Part shown: piece after piece, positions 1 to 12,310 of the stretch
Position numbering within the stretch: the stretch's first letter is position 1
Layout: each line of letters begins with the position of its first letter
DNA from: Anoplopoma fimbria
Lineage: Eukaryota; Chordata; Actinopteri; Perciformes; Anoplopomatidae
NCBI RefSeq assembly: GCF_027596085.1
Contig: NC_072458.1
Location: 21,075,851 to 21,139,850, forward strand
DNA: 64,000 nt
Direction of reading: 5' to 3'
The notes under the pieces: generated by a model
Told to the model about the DNA's origin: nothing
What the model saw: the letters and a program-made list of their open reading frames with translations, nothing else
Database searches by the model: none
Translations under genes and position numbers: made by a program

Positions 1-255
1 CAACCCTGTTCAACAATTCCCTACTCGCTACATATTGTGCCCTTACTGCCACTGCTAGTCTGGTAGAAGCTGCAGATCAATACAAATGAATTAATCAACT
101 CTCAAAATGCATGTTTCCATCTTAAGAGGAGAAAGAAAAAGAAAGAAAAAGGAAGAAGAGGGAGAAAGATTGATGAAGATGGAGAGAGTTATTGAAGGAA
201 AAGACATTTAGCGAGTGGTTAAAAATAAGAATGAGGGCTGGTCCTCAGTGTGGAG

Positions 256-289
256 CTCTCTCTCTCTCTCTCTCTCTCTCCCTCTCTCT
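256..289 (+). repeat. (CT)n microsatellite
   Basis: Uninterrupted CT from 256 to 280, then a slightly broken CCTCTCTCT extension. Confidence 0.95.
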
Positions 290-3200
290 GCTGCACTCAG
301 TTTTTCAGAGCATGTCAAAATCCTGATAATAACTCTCAAAGACGGAGTACATGCGCACACACCTCGCAGTGCTCTGCGATCTCCCTTGTTCCATTATTCA
401 ACACAGAGCCGCTGATGATTTGGCAAAGGACTGACAACGAGGAGAGGAGATGAGATTGTGATGAAGTAACATTTAAGGTCACATAAGTACAGAAGCGAAG
501 GCTTTAAAGGCTTATGTGGTATTGACTTCAGAGGGAGAGGGTGAGAGATGGACAGAAAACCAGACGGACAGAGAGGACAGATCAGGGATGTCTTTCTTTG
601 GAGCGAATAACTACTAATGGAAAAAATCATACTCCAGAGATTATCATAATCAAATTCAGAGAAGTGCAAAATGATTTACTTTTACCTACTCGCCTAATGA
701 TTCCTCTTATGAACATGTTGAATGTCGGATACCCACTTGATGAAGTGATTAATTGTCATGACTATAAAAAGAATAAGGGAGATTACTTCATTATTCTACT
801 GCTACCATTTAGCAGATTTGCTTTGGTAACTAGTGGAACTATCCCACTCAATTTACAGACTGAGCAAGATTTGTACGAAGCAGTGCCAGAGATATATATT
901 TTGTATATTCTAAATAAATAAAATAAATACATAGATACATACAAATACATTCGTATGAGCAAACATTCTCAATCCAACTCGTAAACATGTAAACTAAGTT
1001 AAAAAAAACAATAATGAAAACCTGAAAAAATCTAATCTTGGTTTTGGTTCATTGAAAGATTTTTATGGAGTGAAAATAAGGAACACGATCAAATCTGTCT
1101 CCCAAGCAGAAGTTAGCACCCAAGAAAACTGGACTCATCGCTTTTGACAGAAGGTCGTCAGCACTTCCACCCACCAGCCAGACATCAAGCTTCCAAAATT
1201 TCACCTTATATGACAGGTGACAGAGGGAGTTAACTTACGCCATCTGCTGGGAGCATTTCCAATAACAGATGCGAAGAGAACTTTTTAAACGTTACAAAAA
1301 TTACTAATAATATGACAATTTCCAACATTGTGTATGAGCCCCTCGATGGTACCATCAGATTGTCTGATTAAGTTTTAACCCACACTTGCCTCTGGCCCTG
1401 CAGGACAACCGCGGCAGACCTCTTTTCAGGATCTCAGACCTCCATCTGGGAGGAGGCTGACCTCATTTATAACACGTCCATCAGAGGGCAATACTATTTC
1501 CGTCCGAGTCACAATGACAAGAAATAATGTCCTTCATCCAGAAGTAACAATCTGGTTTTTCGTGACTGAAAAACTTCCAGTAAGCTGAGTGCCTCCAGGT
1601 ATCCATTACTTTGGCTCCAAGCAAGAAAATACAGATCAATCCTCCGTTATGAAATCTGGGACTATTTACGGGCTCTTAAGTCGTGCAGGCCAACCTCTTC
1701 CCACAACATTACGGAGGAAAAGTAGATCCGTGATAATAGCTTTCTTGGCACTGGATAGTCTCATTTTCACAAAAAAATGTATTCTTCCTTGTTCCTGTTT
1801 AATAAGAAACCATGTTTTTCCTTTTTTGTTCAACCGGTAGCGAATATATAGGAACACCGTATCACTGCTTTCCAATCATCCAAAGCATACAACCATTTTC
1901 CCAAGTGCCTTCCTCTTCTTATATCCTTCACCACAAAATCCTCTCCTGCTGCTTAATATTTAATCAGAAAGAAGAAAAAAAACACACACAAACATGTCAG
2001 CATACAGGAATGTATTCACACACATGTTCTTTCCTTTTTCCTTGCAGCGTAGAGATATACACAAGCTAATACCAACAAGGAAAGAGAAGATATTCATTTA
2101 TATAATATTTATATAATATTATTCAAGCCTCCTCGCTGCCACTCCTCATGAAATATTTACACTAGAAAGCTCATCTTCACAGTCGGTAACACAAAATTCA
2201 CTGTGTAGCCTTGCACGCTTTTTATTGACCAGTTCTGCCGAGAAGCTGCTTCAGTGTTCCCTCTTTACATGTATGAGGCATTACTGCACATAAATGCAAT
2301 ATTTGACTGAACATTTGCATATAATAATAGCACATCGTGAACTCGTATGTTGATGAAATGTGTCCTGCTGACTGAAAGACAAAAGCAATTGACCCTCTGC
2401 TAAGCCCCAACCACCCACTGCTACTCCGTCAAGCAGTCAGAGCTACCATGGAGCCACACTGTCACTAACTGCACTCCCTAAAGAACCATGATCTAGATTT
2501 GAGGAAAACAGAAAAGCAATGTAAGAGAGAATGAGACGGGTCTTTGAAGGATACATCAAGAAAGTCAAACTGATTCAGCAGTGAAATCAGGTTAAAAAGA
2601 TAAAGCCAGAAGCTAAATCCTACAGATCAACAGTGTTACAGTGAACCACCAGGTCACCTGGAGCTCCAGACAGAAGACATGAAACAATATTCCTGTAAAG
2701 CGAGGTGGTTCTTTGTTCACTGTTACAATCATTAAAAGGATAAGCAGCATATGTATACCTTCAGTAGCTAGCATAGCATAGAAGTGCTCACGCTAGTTAA
2801 TGATGTACTAACATACTCTGCTATTGTAAGCTCCACAGGTTATTTTGTACAAACGCTTGAAAAACTTTCCAAACACTATTACACAATGTTAAACCAAGAC
2901 TAGCTCGAAATAAACAAAAGCAGCCTGAAAATGAAGAAGAATATGAAAGGTTTGCATTAGAGTCTATGGAGCAGAGCCACAGTGTTTCCGGATCAGTCCA
3001 AATCACAACCTTGCCGGAAACCCATACCGTAAAAACCATAACATGCACAGTAGAAAACTCATCATAAGCTCACAAAGCTTTAAATCAGGATCGAATAGGT
3101 GAACAAAAGTCAATGTTAATGATGTCATCAAGGTAGCCTAAGTATGGTCCTCTGTTAGGTCTAGCGAAGATTGAATACAACTCATGTCAATTAAATATTT

Positions 3201-6200
3201 ATGAATTTATGAGTCACTAAAATGAGGGAGTGGTAACAACGAAATTTTGTATCTGTGATCGTAAAATGAAAGCTTGTTTTGTAATATTGTTTTCACAATA
3301 TGTTTTAAAACCCCACCAGATGCAGCAGCCCAAATTTCATTAACAAAGCCCACCTTTTTTTTCTCAGGGCAACTTAATCAAAATCCAAGCCTGGCCAATT
3401 AAACACTATGATTGGCTAGTCTGCTTTTAAGGGGCGGGACTTAGCAAAGGGTCGACTGCCCAATTCAAATTTCATGACCTTTTGAGAGTCAAACACAAAA
3501 CATTCACACAATCATTTAAATGCATTTTTCCCCTGAATACACCAGCAATTCCACTCATGCAGAAAGGTGCTCAAATATAGAGCGAAGCAACGATCACAAA
3601 GAAAAAAAGTGTGGGCAGCTATAATTGCAGCCATAGTTTACTGTTTACTTTGGAAAAATTGCAAAGACACCCCGGCTTTAGAAGATACAACAGAAAATAA
3701 GGCATTTAGTCCGGTGCTGTGAGCTCTCAAAGCTGTTGCTCAAAGCTTATTTCCAGCAGCATACGGCTCAGGTCAGCGCTGCATCTGCCCCTTCATTCAC
3801 AGCGGCAGCAGGGAAGAGAGCTGGAGAGTTAGCTTTACTGACTGGAGCGCGAACCGCCTGTTTTGTGTGGGACGACGAGCCGAGTGTCTGCACAATTGGT
3901 GCATCAAAGGGAGTCAAGCTGTAACACTTGTTGATTACACAATAGCGGATTCTAAGAGAGAATATGGGTGGGAAAATGGACGGAAAGAAGAAAAAGAAAG
4001 GGAGCAGATAAAAAAAAAGGTATTAAAGAAAAACAAGAGGAACACTGAAGGGTAATTAGCAACACTTTCTCTCTCCCCCCCAACGTCTGTTTTCGTCTCC
4101 GTGCAGCAGCTTTGACCTTTAGCGAGAGTGTAATTCTATCACAGGGACCCGAGCATAATAATATATGAAAATCCATAGTGTCTGCAACGCACAGCGGGAA
4201 CACAAGACAGGAGGCTCGGCTGCTGACAGGCCGAGTCGTGGCCAATCCACCCAGACGGCTTATTATATCCAACGTCAGCCGCCCGATCCCATGGGGGGGG
4301 GGGGAGATGCAGCCGCAAGTTAGCTCGTCCTCCTCTCGGAGACAACTTGACCTCGGCAGATGAGGTAGTCACCGTTCAGGAGCCAGGTTCCAAGTTCCTG
4401 CAGAGCACGATGATATTTTTAGAGGCACATGCTCCTGTACAACTAATTAAAAAATCCATGTACTCATAAAGAAGTGCAACGATTTCTGAGCTGATTCGAA
4501 GGCCTTAAACAGAATCAAAAAGTGCACATTGGACTGCACTGAGGAAATAGAGTGAAAAAAAGAACAAAGTGAAAATGTTGCACTTTAATAATTTGCTTTC
4601 ATTCAACAAAGAAATGAAAACATGTCCAATAATTACCACCATAGCACCCATAGAGCTATCAGGGTAATCCTGTGGATGAACTAAGGATTATAAACAGATT
4701 ATTGGAGCAGTTCCTACCAACAGCATTCACGAGCACATACTGTACATGATGTAGAGATGGAAATTATGAATCTATTTGCAGATTGGATCAGGTTTATTCA
4801 GTTCAAACTCACTGACCTTAATGTTCATTCATTTTCCCGCCATCATTAACAACTGTTTGTAAATTCAGCTTGTTCATATAGTTTAGGCATATATAGGCAC
4901 TGTTTATGAGACAATTTACAATTTTAATCCAAGTTTTCAGGGATAGTAGAAGAAGAAATAAGAAGAAATCTCCATTTCGGCCCAACAATGGTTTCAAATA
5001 AAGTCAATGGGGACATTTGTTGGTTTGAGAAATAAGCATTTAGTCTATCCTCAGACCAAAATTATATATCAAGTTTCCCATCGATGATTTAAGTGACATT
5101 GCCAAACTGACCCCTAAACAAATCCATAGCAGCCACGGATTCCCCTGACGGGTCACAAGTTCTATTCCTGCCTCTGAGGTGAAGGAGAATCCTGATATAC
5201 TTCTACTCTTAGCTGCAATCGATCTGCTGACATACAACACCCTTCTTCCACACCCTCTCTTTTAGCCTTCCCCACTTTTGAATTTCCTCCCTCCTCCATC
5301 CATCTTCCCTTCTTCCCCTCCCAAAGAAACCTTGCCAATGTCAGTTTTGTCGTTTTTTTAACAGTCCCTGATCTTCGCTAAATGCCTTGGGCCTAGCTTG
5401 CTGCTGCTTTAGCTCCCCTGGTATCGCTGCTCTAGATCTTTTCCGTCCTGCTCCTGCCAACGCAAACTGGACCCGCAAGAACCCGACCCTTGGGCCATTG
5501 TCACTAAACTTTCCCAAAAGTGGGTTCGTCGTGTTGTCCTGGTTTAGTTTTCTGGTCAAAACACAGGAGACGTAATGGAAGATAACATCAGTCGTTCACT
5601 AATCCATGTACATCTGACATGTACGTGCTCAGGTTAAATGAGGTTCTATCGTGTGTGCATATAAACTACAACACAAACTGTTCAAAAAAAAAAGTGGACG
5701 TGAGTACGAACCTGCATGCATCGGGAAAGAACGTCCGTTTAGCAGCTCGTCTGAGAAGCTTGCGGTCAGGTTTAGTTGTAGCTCGGGTGTAAATGATATC
5801 TTAAGGGCGAGTTAAATAGGACACTGAATCAAACCTCTCTCCTTTCAACCTGCCAACGGTGTCACATTGCCTCAGAGGTGAGTTGTCCCACATGGAACTG
5901 AGAGTGTTTAAAGGGTTACTGCGCCCGTTTTTTTTCAAGCTCTCCACGGGCTCTAAAAAAGAGGACATCCCTCACCGAGAGAGGCCTCCAGGGTCAAGGT
6001 TCTTCAAGGCACCGGAGTGTATTTTAGCTCACATCCTGCAGCAAAGACACACTCACGGCCACGTGCGGAAGTCACAAAAAAACACACACTGCAGGAGCAC
6101 ACACTTCCCAGGATGATGATTGTAATTATTCTCTCAGCATCAACTTCCTTTCTTCGTAGCTAGAGGCAATTATCTGCTTATTCAGGTCAAGGGTGCTTCT

Positions 6201-8169
6201 ATGATGAGAAATGAAATAAAAATAGACAGCATGCGCATCACTAGTGTTTTAGAAGGATGACACTTCTCAAGTTTGAATGTCATTTTAAATATTTCACCAG
6301 CAAATACCGGCTCTCCGTGAGTTCAATCCACGTACAGTGTTAAATGATTTATGAATCACTAAACACATACTGGTTGTGCCACACGAACACTAGCAAACGT
6401 TAGTAGCTCACTAACTAAGAATTGGATTTACGAATAGCTACTGCAACAGATCCAGGACCAGAGTCCCCCTCTGATGCAACATTTCTGATCTCATTCATTA
6501 CTGATATTTCATCACACGGACCAGATCGTTTCCCTTGACACTTGGTCAGTGTAGCTGCATTCTGACAATTTCACAGTGAAAGTTATCATTTTAGCAGGAA
6601 AAGGAAAAGGGGAACGCTCTGATCATGCGGAGCTCCGGAGAGTCGGGGGTGTGAAAGGCAGATGGGGGAGGCAGGAGCGTCAGACCCTTCCATCTGCTCG
6701 CTGGCACTCGCACTGACGACGAGATCACGACCCCTCTGGCTCTCGTTTCTTTTTTTTTGTCTTCCCTTCGCTATCTTTCCACTTTATTTTCGACACCCCT
6801 CTTTCTCCTTATCACATCCCCCCTGCACTCTTCCTCTGTACTGTATGACCTTTTCTAATAACCCAGTGAGAAACACCATCACAGGCGGCTCTGGAGCTCA
6901 ACCCCCCACACTCCCCCATTTGCTCCTTGGCTGACGTACCACCTCGCATCCAACACGCGGTTATCACACATCCTTCGGAAAACGTGTGACTCATGTAACG
7001 ACCGTATTGAATGAAATCTATAAAACACTTTTGGCGGCGTTGTGCATAGTGAACTGTGGGTGTTTGGCATATTGCTTCATCCTAACACCGGCAACAAATA
7101 AGGATATTTACTATTCACAGCAAGCCTTCTGCTGCTCTTTTAACCCTCTGAATATGAAATCGTATTATCTTTTACATAAAGCCAACATGTCCTGGGAAGA
7201 TCAACAAATCCCTTCCGTGTGTTATTATTGTGTGATTATGTCAGTTGGGGCTCTGACGTGGGGAATAAGTCGTGTGTGGCTAGAAAAACAGGAGTCGTGA
7301 AAGGCCACTGGCTCATCTCATTAATAAAAGGCAAAGGACATTGCTCTGAAACAATATTTAAATACAGAGGATTTGGCCTCCACTTTGCATTCTCACAACC
7401 ATAATCTAACTCTTACTGCTATCTATTTCCGGAAGAAAGGAAACACAATGTCTTGAATGTACGTACGTGACCCAAAAGGCGCCTCAATATGCTTAGGAAA
7501 CAACCTAAATCTCATGCTTTACCGAGAGGGGAGGGTGGACGAGAGCACCACAACGCCTGGCCGCATCATAGCTGCCTCGCTTTCATATTTCCTTTGCTGG
7601 TGATGACACAAAAAAAGAGAGAGAAAGTGTCTAAAAATACCAGCGCGAACGGAAACGGCCGACTCAGCGAGAATTTGCCCTTTGCAGGCGATCATGTGGC
7701 ACAGATAGAGGCCCACGAGCTGCAAGATGGAGATATCCCACAATGCAGCGCCGTGACTTGTAAAGTACTCGCTCTGGACTTCGACGGTAAAGGTCACATG
7801 TTCAACTCCTCTGCATCCTCGATCCTCGTGTGACACATGTTCACACATAAGTCTGCTGAAGGCGGGAAAATAATCACATCCGGATTGGTTAGCGTCTTTC
7901 CCCACAGCCTCTCATGTTTTTTACGACAGAGCTGTAGATTACAAGTGTGACTTACTACACCTGAGAGATGAGAGATTCTGTCGCTCCCTACTTTAGCAGT
8001 GCATAATTAATGGTTCCACGTTTAATTTCTGGGGGAAATCCTTTCGAAAAGAGTATAAAATGATGCACTTGCAAAACATGTCCCATGAATCTATTAAACA
8101 AGGTGTGATTTAGTTTCATATTTCACTCAGGTAATCTTTATTTATGTGTTATTGTACATCATGAATAGT

Positions 8170-8470
8170 TATTTATTATTCATTTTAATGGATCCCCATT
8201 AGCTATCACCAGGGCTGAAGCTTCTCCTCCTAGGCTCCATGGGAGAATAACTCACTTAACGTCATTTAACTGAACACAAATACAAACAGTTGCTTATTTA
8301 CACATCCAGCAGTTACGGAGCAACATTATCATCATTAGGAGTCGTGTCTCTGGCCACCTGGTGAATTAAAGACTGACTCTTAAGGGAAATATCTGTCTCT
8401 CTTTAGCTGTTAAATGCTCCACGATCGTCACCAGCTTGTCGCTAACTTGGTCTTTCTGTTGTTTGCCGTA
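8170..8470. repeat. Putative teleost dispersed repeat
   Basis: It starts with ATTTTAATGGATCCCCATTA and continues through ATTAGGAGTCGTGTCTCTGG and AGCTGTTAAATGCTCCA to GTCGCTAACTTGGTC. I recognise these phrases as recurrent in fish genomes, from memory, without a named family. Boundaries are approximate. Confidence 0.5.
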
Positions 8471-9246
8471 ACATGGCAGAATACATTTTATTTTTTATAG
8501 TTTTGTTTTTTCTTAAACAAATGAAAACAGCAATATGAGAGGGGTGAGAGTGAACCAAAACAGTGAAGATTTCAGGCCAGACAGGTAAACAATGAGCTGA
8601 AATTCACTATTGAGCCAATGGAGCTGCAGATTCAGGTGATAATTCATTACATTTGTAAAAAAAAAAATGAAAAATCAAACTTCCAGCTAAATGTCTACAT
8701 TGCTGTAACAACACACGCCATAAGAACATAAATCAATAATCCTTATGTTACTATATTTTCCATACGTAGCTCTCAACAACTCTCTATCTCCTCCACTTTC
8801 TCCTTTTATCTCCACTTTCTCTTATTCTCCATCTGTTCCACCCTCCCCCCCCACTCTCTCTGGTTAATGTGTAAGCGTAAACACAGAAACATCTTGTGGA
8901 TGCATCTCTCCACAACCCTGGTCAGCGACAGCCTAGTAAGCTTCAATGCGGTCCACGTCACTGCTTCCATTAAGACCCCATTTACTAAGTGTTCTGCTAC
9001 AGATCCACCTTATGTAGAAGGACAGAGGTTGTTCTATTTACAGACATGGAGGGAAAAAGTGTTCCTGTGATGAATGGAGGACTCTGGCACATGCAAGCAA
9101 TGTCCTCCCACGTCTGGAAGGATGATGAAACGGTTGCTTACTTCTTCAGCTAAACTATAACAGGAGCATTCTTATACTTTTATTATGGTTACACAGATAA
9201 CAGGACCGTTAGTAAAATATTTTATAGTTGCATATAAGTAATTGAA

Positions 9247-9831
9247 TCATGTCAACCATTCAAGGTCAATGCCTAACCTTAACCATTTTAGGTCTATGTC
9301 TAACGTTAACCATTGGAGGCCAATGTGTAACCTTAACCAGTCGAACCTTAACCAGGCCAATGAGTCAATGTATAACCTTAACCATTCGAACCTTAACCAT
9401 ATGAGGTAAATGCCTAACCTTAACCATTTTAATCTTAACCATTTTGTCAATGCCTAACCTTAACCATTTTATGTCAATGCCTAACCTTAACCATTCGAAC
9501 CTTAACCATATGAGGTACATGCCTAACCTTAACCATTTTATGTCAATGCCTAACCTTAACCATTTGAATCTTAACCATTTTAGGTCAATGCCTAACCTTA
9601 ACCATTTTATGTCAATGCCTAACCTTAACCATTCAACACCAATGCCTAACCTTAACCATTCAACACCAATGCCTAACCTTAACCATTTTATGTCAATGCC
9701 TAACCTTAACCATTCAACACCAATGCCTAACCTTAACCATTTTATGTCAATGCCTAACCTTAACCATTCGAATCTTAACCATTCGAGGTAAATACCTAAC
9801 CTTCACCATACGAGGTCAATGCCTAAAGTTA
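9247..9831. repeat. 27-bp minisatellite of TAACCTTAACCATT type
   Basis: The basic unit is about 27 bp, AATGCCTAACCTTAACC plus a variable ATTTTATGTC or ATTCAACACC part, with extra half-units CGAACCTTAACCAT inserted. Units are cleanest from 9440 to 9770 and decay on both sides. Because 27 is divisible by 3, both strands stay open and would encode repeated MPNLNHFMS or WLRLGIDL peptides; these are almost certainly not proteins. A small related fragment lies near 22085-22125 (CATAACCTTAACCATATC). Confidence 0.95.
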
Positions 9832-12023
9832 ACAATTCAAGGTGCAAAACCTCAAGAAAACCTTTTCCATATGTTAGACTTAAAGGATACAAACTGTGTG
9901 TTGGGTCAGCAACAACTTATACAGTACAACTATGTTTTGGTTTTTTTTTTACAAGAAAATGCCTTTGAGCAACATTTCAATGCACTATTGAGTAAAGTAA
10001 AGTCAAAGATTTAAGCACCTGATCCATCACTGCCATCCACCACCACAGATGCTAACTACTTGTTTCCAGTCATTAATTCTCATAAGGAAACCACAGCGGC
10101 ACGTCTGGCCCTGTGAGACTACTACATCATTACTGATCACTGACATGAACACTGCTCAACAATGAGGGTGCCTTGAACACAGAAAAAATCTATAATTTCT
10201 GGCATGTTCTACCTGTCCAGCCAATAATCGAAAACTACAAAGGCTTATTTGGAGACTCCTCCAAATTCTTGACTCCACAACTGTCTGTCAGATGAGGAAA
10301 AAAGACACAAACAAAAGCATCATAGCAGTTCACATTATGAGAGTATCACTCGATGCCCTGAGAGGCCCACGGCACATTTAATTGAACCTGCTCTGCAGAA
10401 TAATACTGCTCTTTTGCTCGCAACTCCACAGATAAAAGGTTGCAGTGTGATTGCACCAGCAGCTGGAGAAATGAGTCTGCAGTCATTACGGCTGCTTGTA
10501 AATGCATCCAAGCCAGCCGGCGCCACATCGATTTTTCTATTTCTGATTGGCCCTCTGTTATTGCCCAGAGAACCCTGCCAGAGGCTGGCGAAGGGGAAAA
10601 CGCTGAGCTTAATTGATGCTGTCATGGTATGAAACAGGCTGTAATTTTTCACCCGGAACATTGTCTCTCACTTTGCTCACTGAGGCAATACTGCTCTACT
10701 GTCATATAAAAACCAACAAACAAAAAATACAGGCACAACAACCACTACTCTGTTTATATTTATGTGGCTGAGATAGAGACTCCGCTGGTGGTTGTTCTCC
10801 CATAAAATTCCTCACATTTTGCTCGGAGAGCCAAGCTTTTATGTGCAACAGGGGCAATTTGGCTTACAGACAGCAGTCAATAATGAAACGAAAGGAACAG
10901 AAAATCAAGCAATCAATAGAATACATACATACACAAGTCGCTGTTGTCATGTCACCAAAACCATTATAGAAAGCAGCAAAAGAAGAAAAAGCCAGAGACC
11001 ATGAGGCACCACATTACATCCACAGCCAAATCACATTTTGTTTCAAAAAGCCAATAACTAATGGAATAAAATGTCATGTTTCTTTTTGTGTCACCTCTTG
11101 GGAGGTAAAACCTCCACCCTGATTGACTCAAATTAAATGTACTGTTTAGAAGCTGTGGGGAGTCCAGTATTTGTATCCGCATTGTGCAGAAGGCCGACTA
11201 TTTATATTTGTATCTTTATATTTAGTCTATTCCTATTATCTCCATGTTCTCTGCTGTCCGCTAAAAATATCAGTGGCAGCACCTTCAATCATACTTTCCT
11301 TAAGCGCAAATAGTTTTTGGTGAAAGTACGTTTATAGTTTTTGTTTTCTCATCTTTGTGTGTGAGCTACAGAGAAACTTTAAACTAGATTATTTCACAAG
11401 CGTGCAAGATTTAAAACAACAGGATACAGGACTATTTGAACACTGAATGTACGAAGGTACAATGTGTTACTGAACGTCACTTCTAATTCTATTAGAAATG
11501 TGTTGTTTGTTTTAAATCTGTTTCCTGTCTCTTTTATGTGAAAGTGTTTGTGATTTTTGAGTGTGTAATTTGGGCTTTTATGTGATGTGTTATCCCCAGG
11601 ATTTTCCCTCTTATTGATAAGACTGAGAGAATCACTCATTACAGCCTCTTCAGTGAGTCAGTGATCTTGGTTCTCAGGGAGTTCACCAGTAAAATCGTGT
11701 TCATCAAACCTCAAATAAAAAACTTAGATAACTCCTCTGCCAATTCAGTGTCAGAAATATCAGAACACACCTTACTCCTTTTTGTATTCTGCATTCCAAC
11801 CATGGATGTCATTGCTCTACAGGCTGAACCATTTCTCCGTACCTTCCATGTTCTTTATAGGTCAGTTAAGTTAGTTTTCTCCATTTTGAGCGCTGTCTCC
11901 CTGATAAAGGGTTTCTTCTGATTCAATAGTTATTTAAAGGGCCAGTGCTTAGCATTTAGGGGGATCTATTGGCAGAAATGGAAAATAATGAGTGTGTTTT
12001 CTTTAGTGTATAATCACCTGAAA
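9832..12023. other. Non-coding stretch, no gene recognised
   Basis: I see no coding block. The part at 10340-10640 is unique in appearance and balanced in composition, with homeodomain-type TTAATTGA motifs at its two ends, and may be a conserved regulatory element. Confidence 0.5.
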
Positions 12024-12310
12024 ATAACAATCATAATGGTCCCATAAAAAAGACAGTCCAGCACCTCATCATGTCTCATAGGACAGGCAACATACTAAAG
12101 GAAATGACTAAGGGAGTTATCCATTGAGTAGCGATTAAAATCCCCCATAATAAGGTTTGGTGCATTAGAGGAGATGCTCTGCAAACGCTGCATCCCTCTA
12201 ATGGTGACTAATGTTGCATTGTCCACGTTTAATTTGGAGTGAATATAATCAAAAGTGATAAATAATTGTGAAAATGTTCCTGGCAGTTCAAAGATTTCAT
12301 GAACAACCAC
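12024..12310 (-). pseudogene. LINE endonuclease (APE-type) fossil
   Basis: Read on the minus strand this gives FSQLFITFDYIHSKLNVDNA, then LQSISSNAPNLIMGDFNRYS, a stop, and YVACPMRHDEVLDCLFYGTI. The LIMGDFN block followed by Y-V-x-C-P-x-R and L-D-x-x-Y-G-T-I is the signature of the apurinic-type endonuclease of CR1/L2/Rex1-group LINEs. A stop codon replaces the glutamine usual before YV. No reverse transcriptase was found adjoining it, so it is a short isolated relic. Confidence 0.8.

Larger units (their letters stand above)
1..9246. other. Non-coding stretch, no gene recognised
   Basis: I found no recognisable protein family or splice-consistent coding block. The region holds a CT tract (256-289), a run of G near 4284-4301 and a dispersed repeat (8170-8470). 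Blocks at 3720-3960, 4060-4400 and 7490-7905 are richer in GC and unique in appearance; they could be regulatory or parts of unrecognised exons. Confidence 0.5.

Noticed and set aside
9444..9791. Open frame encoding repeated MPNLNHFMS-type peptide
   Set aside because: It is the translation of a 27-bp minisatellite; the opposite strand is equally open, and no gene context exists.
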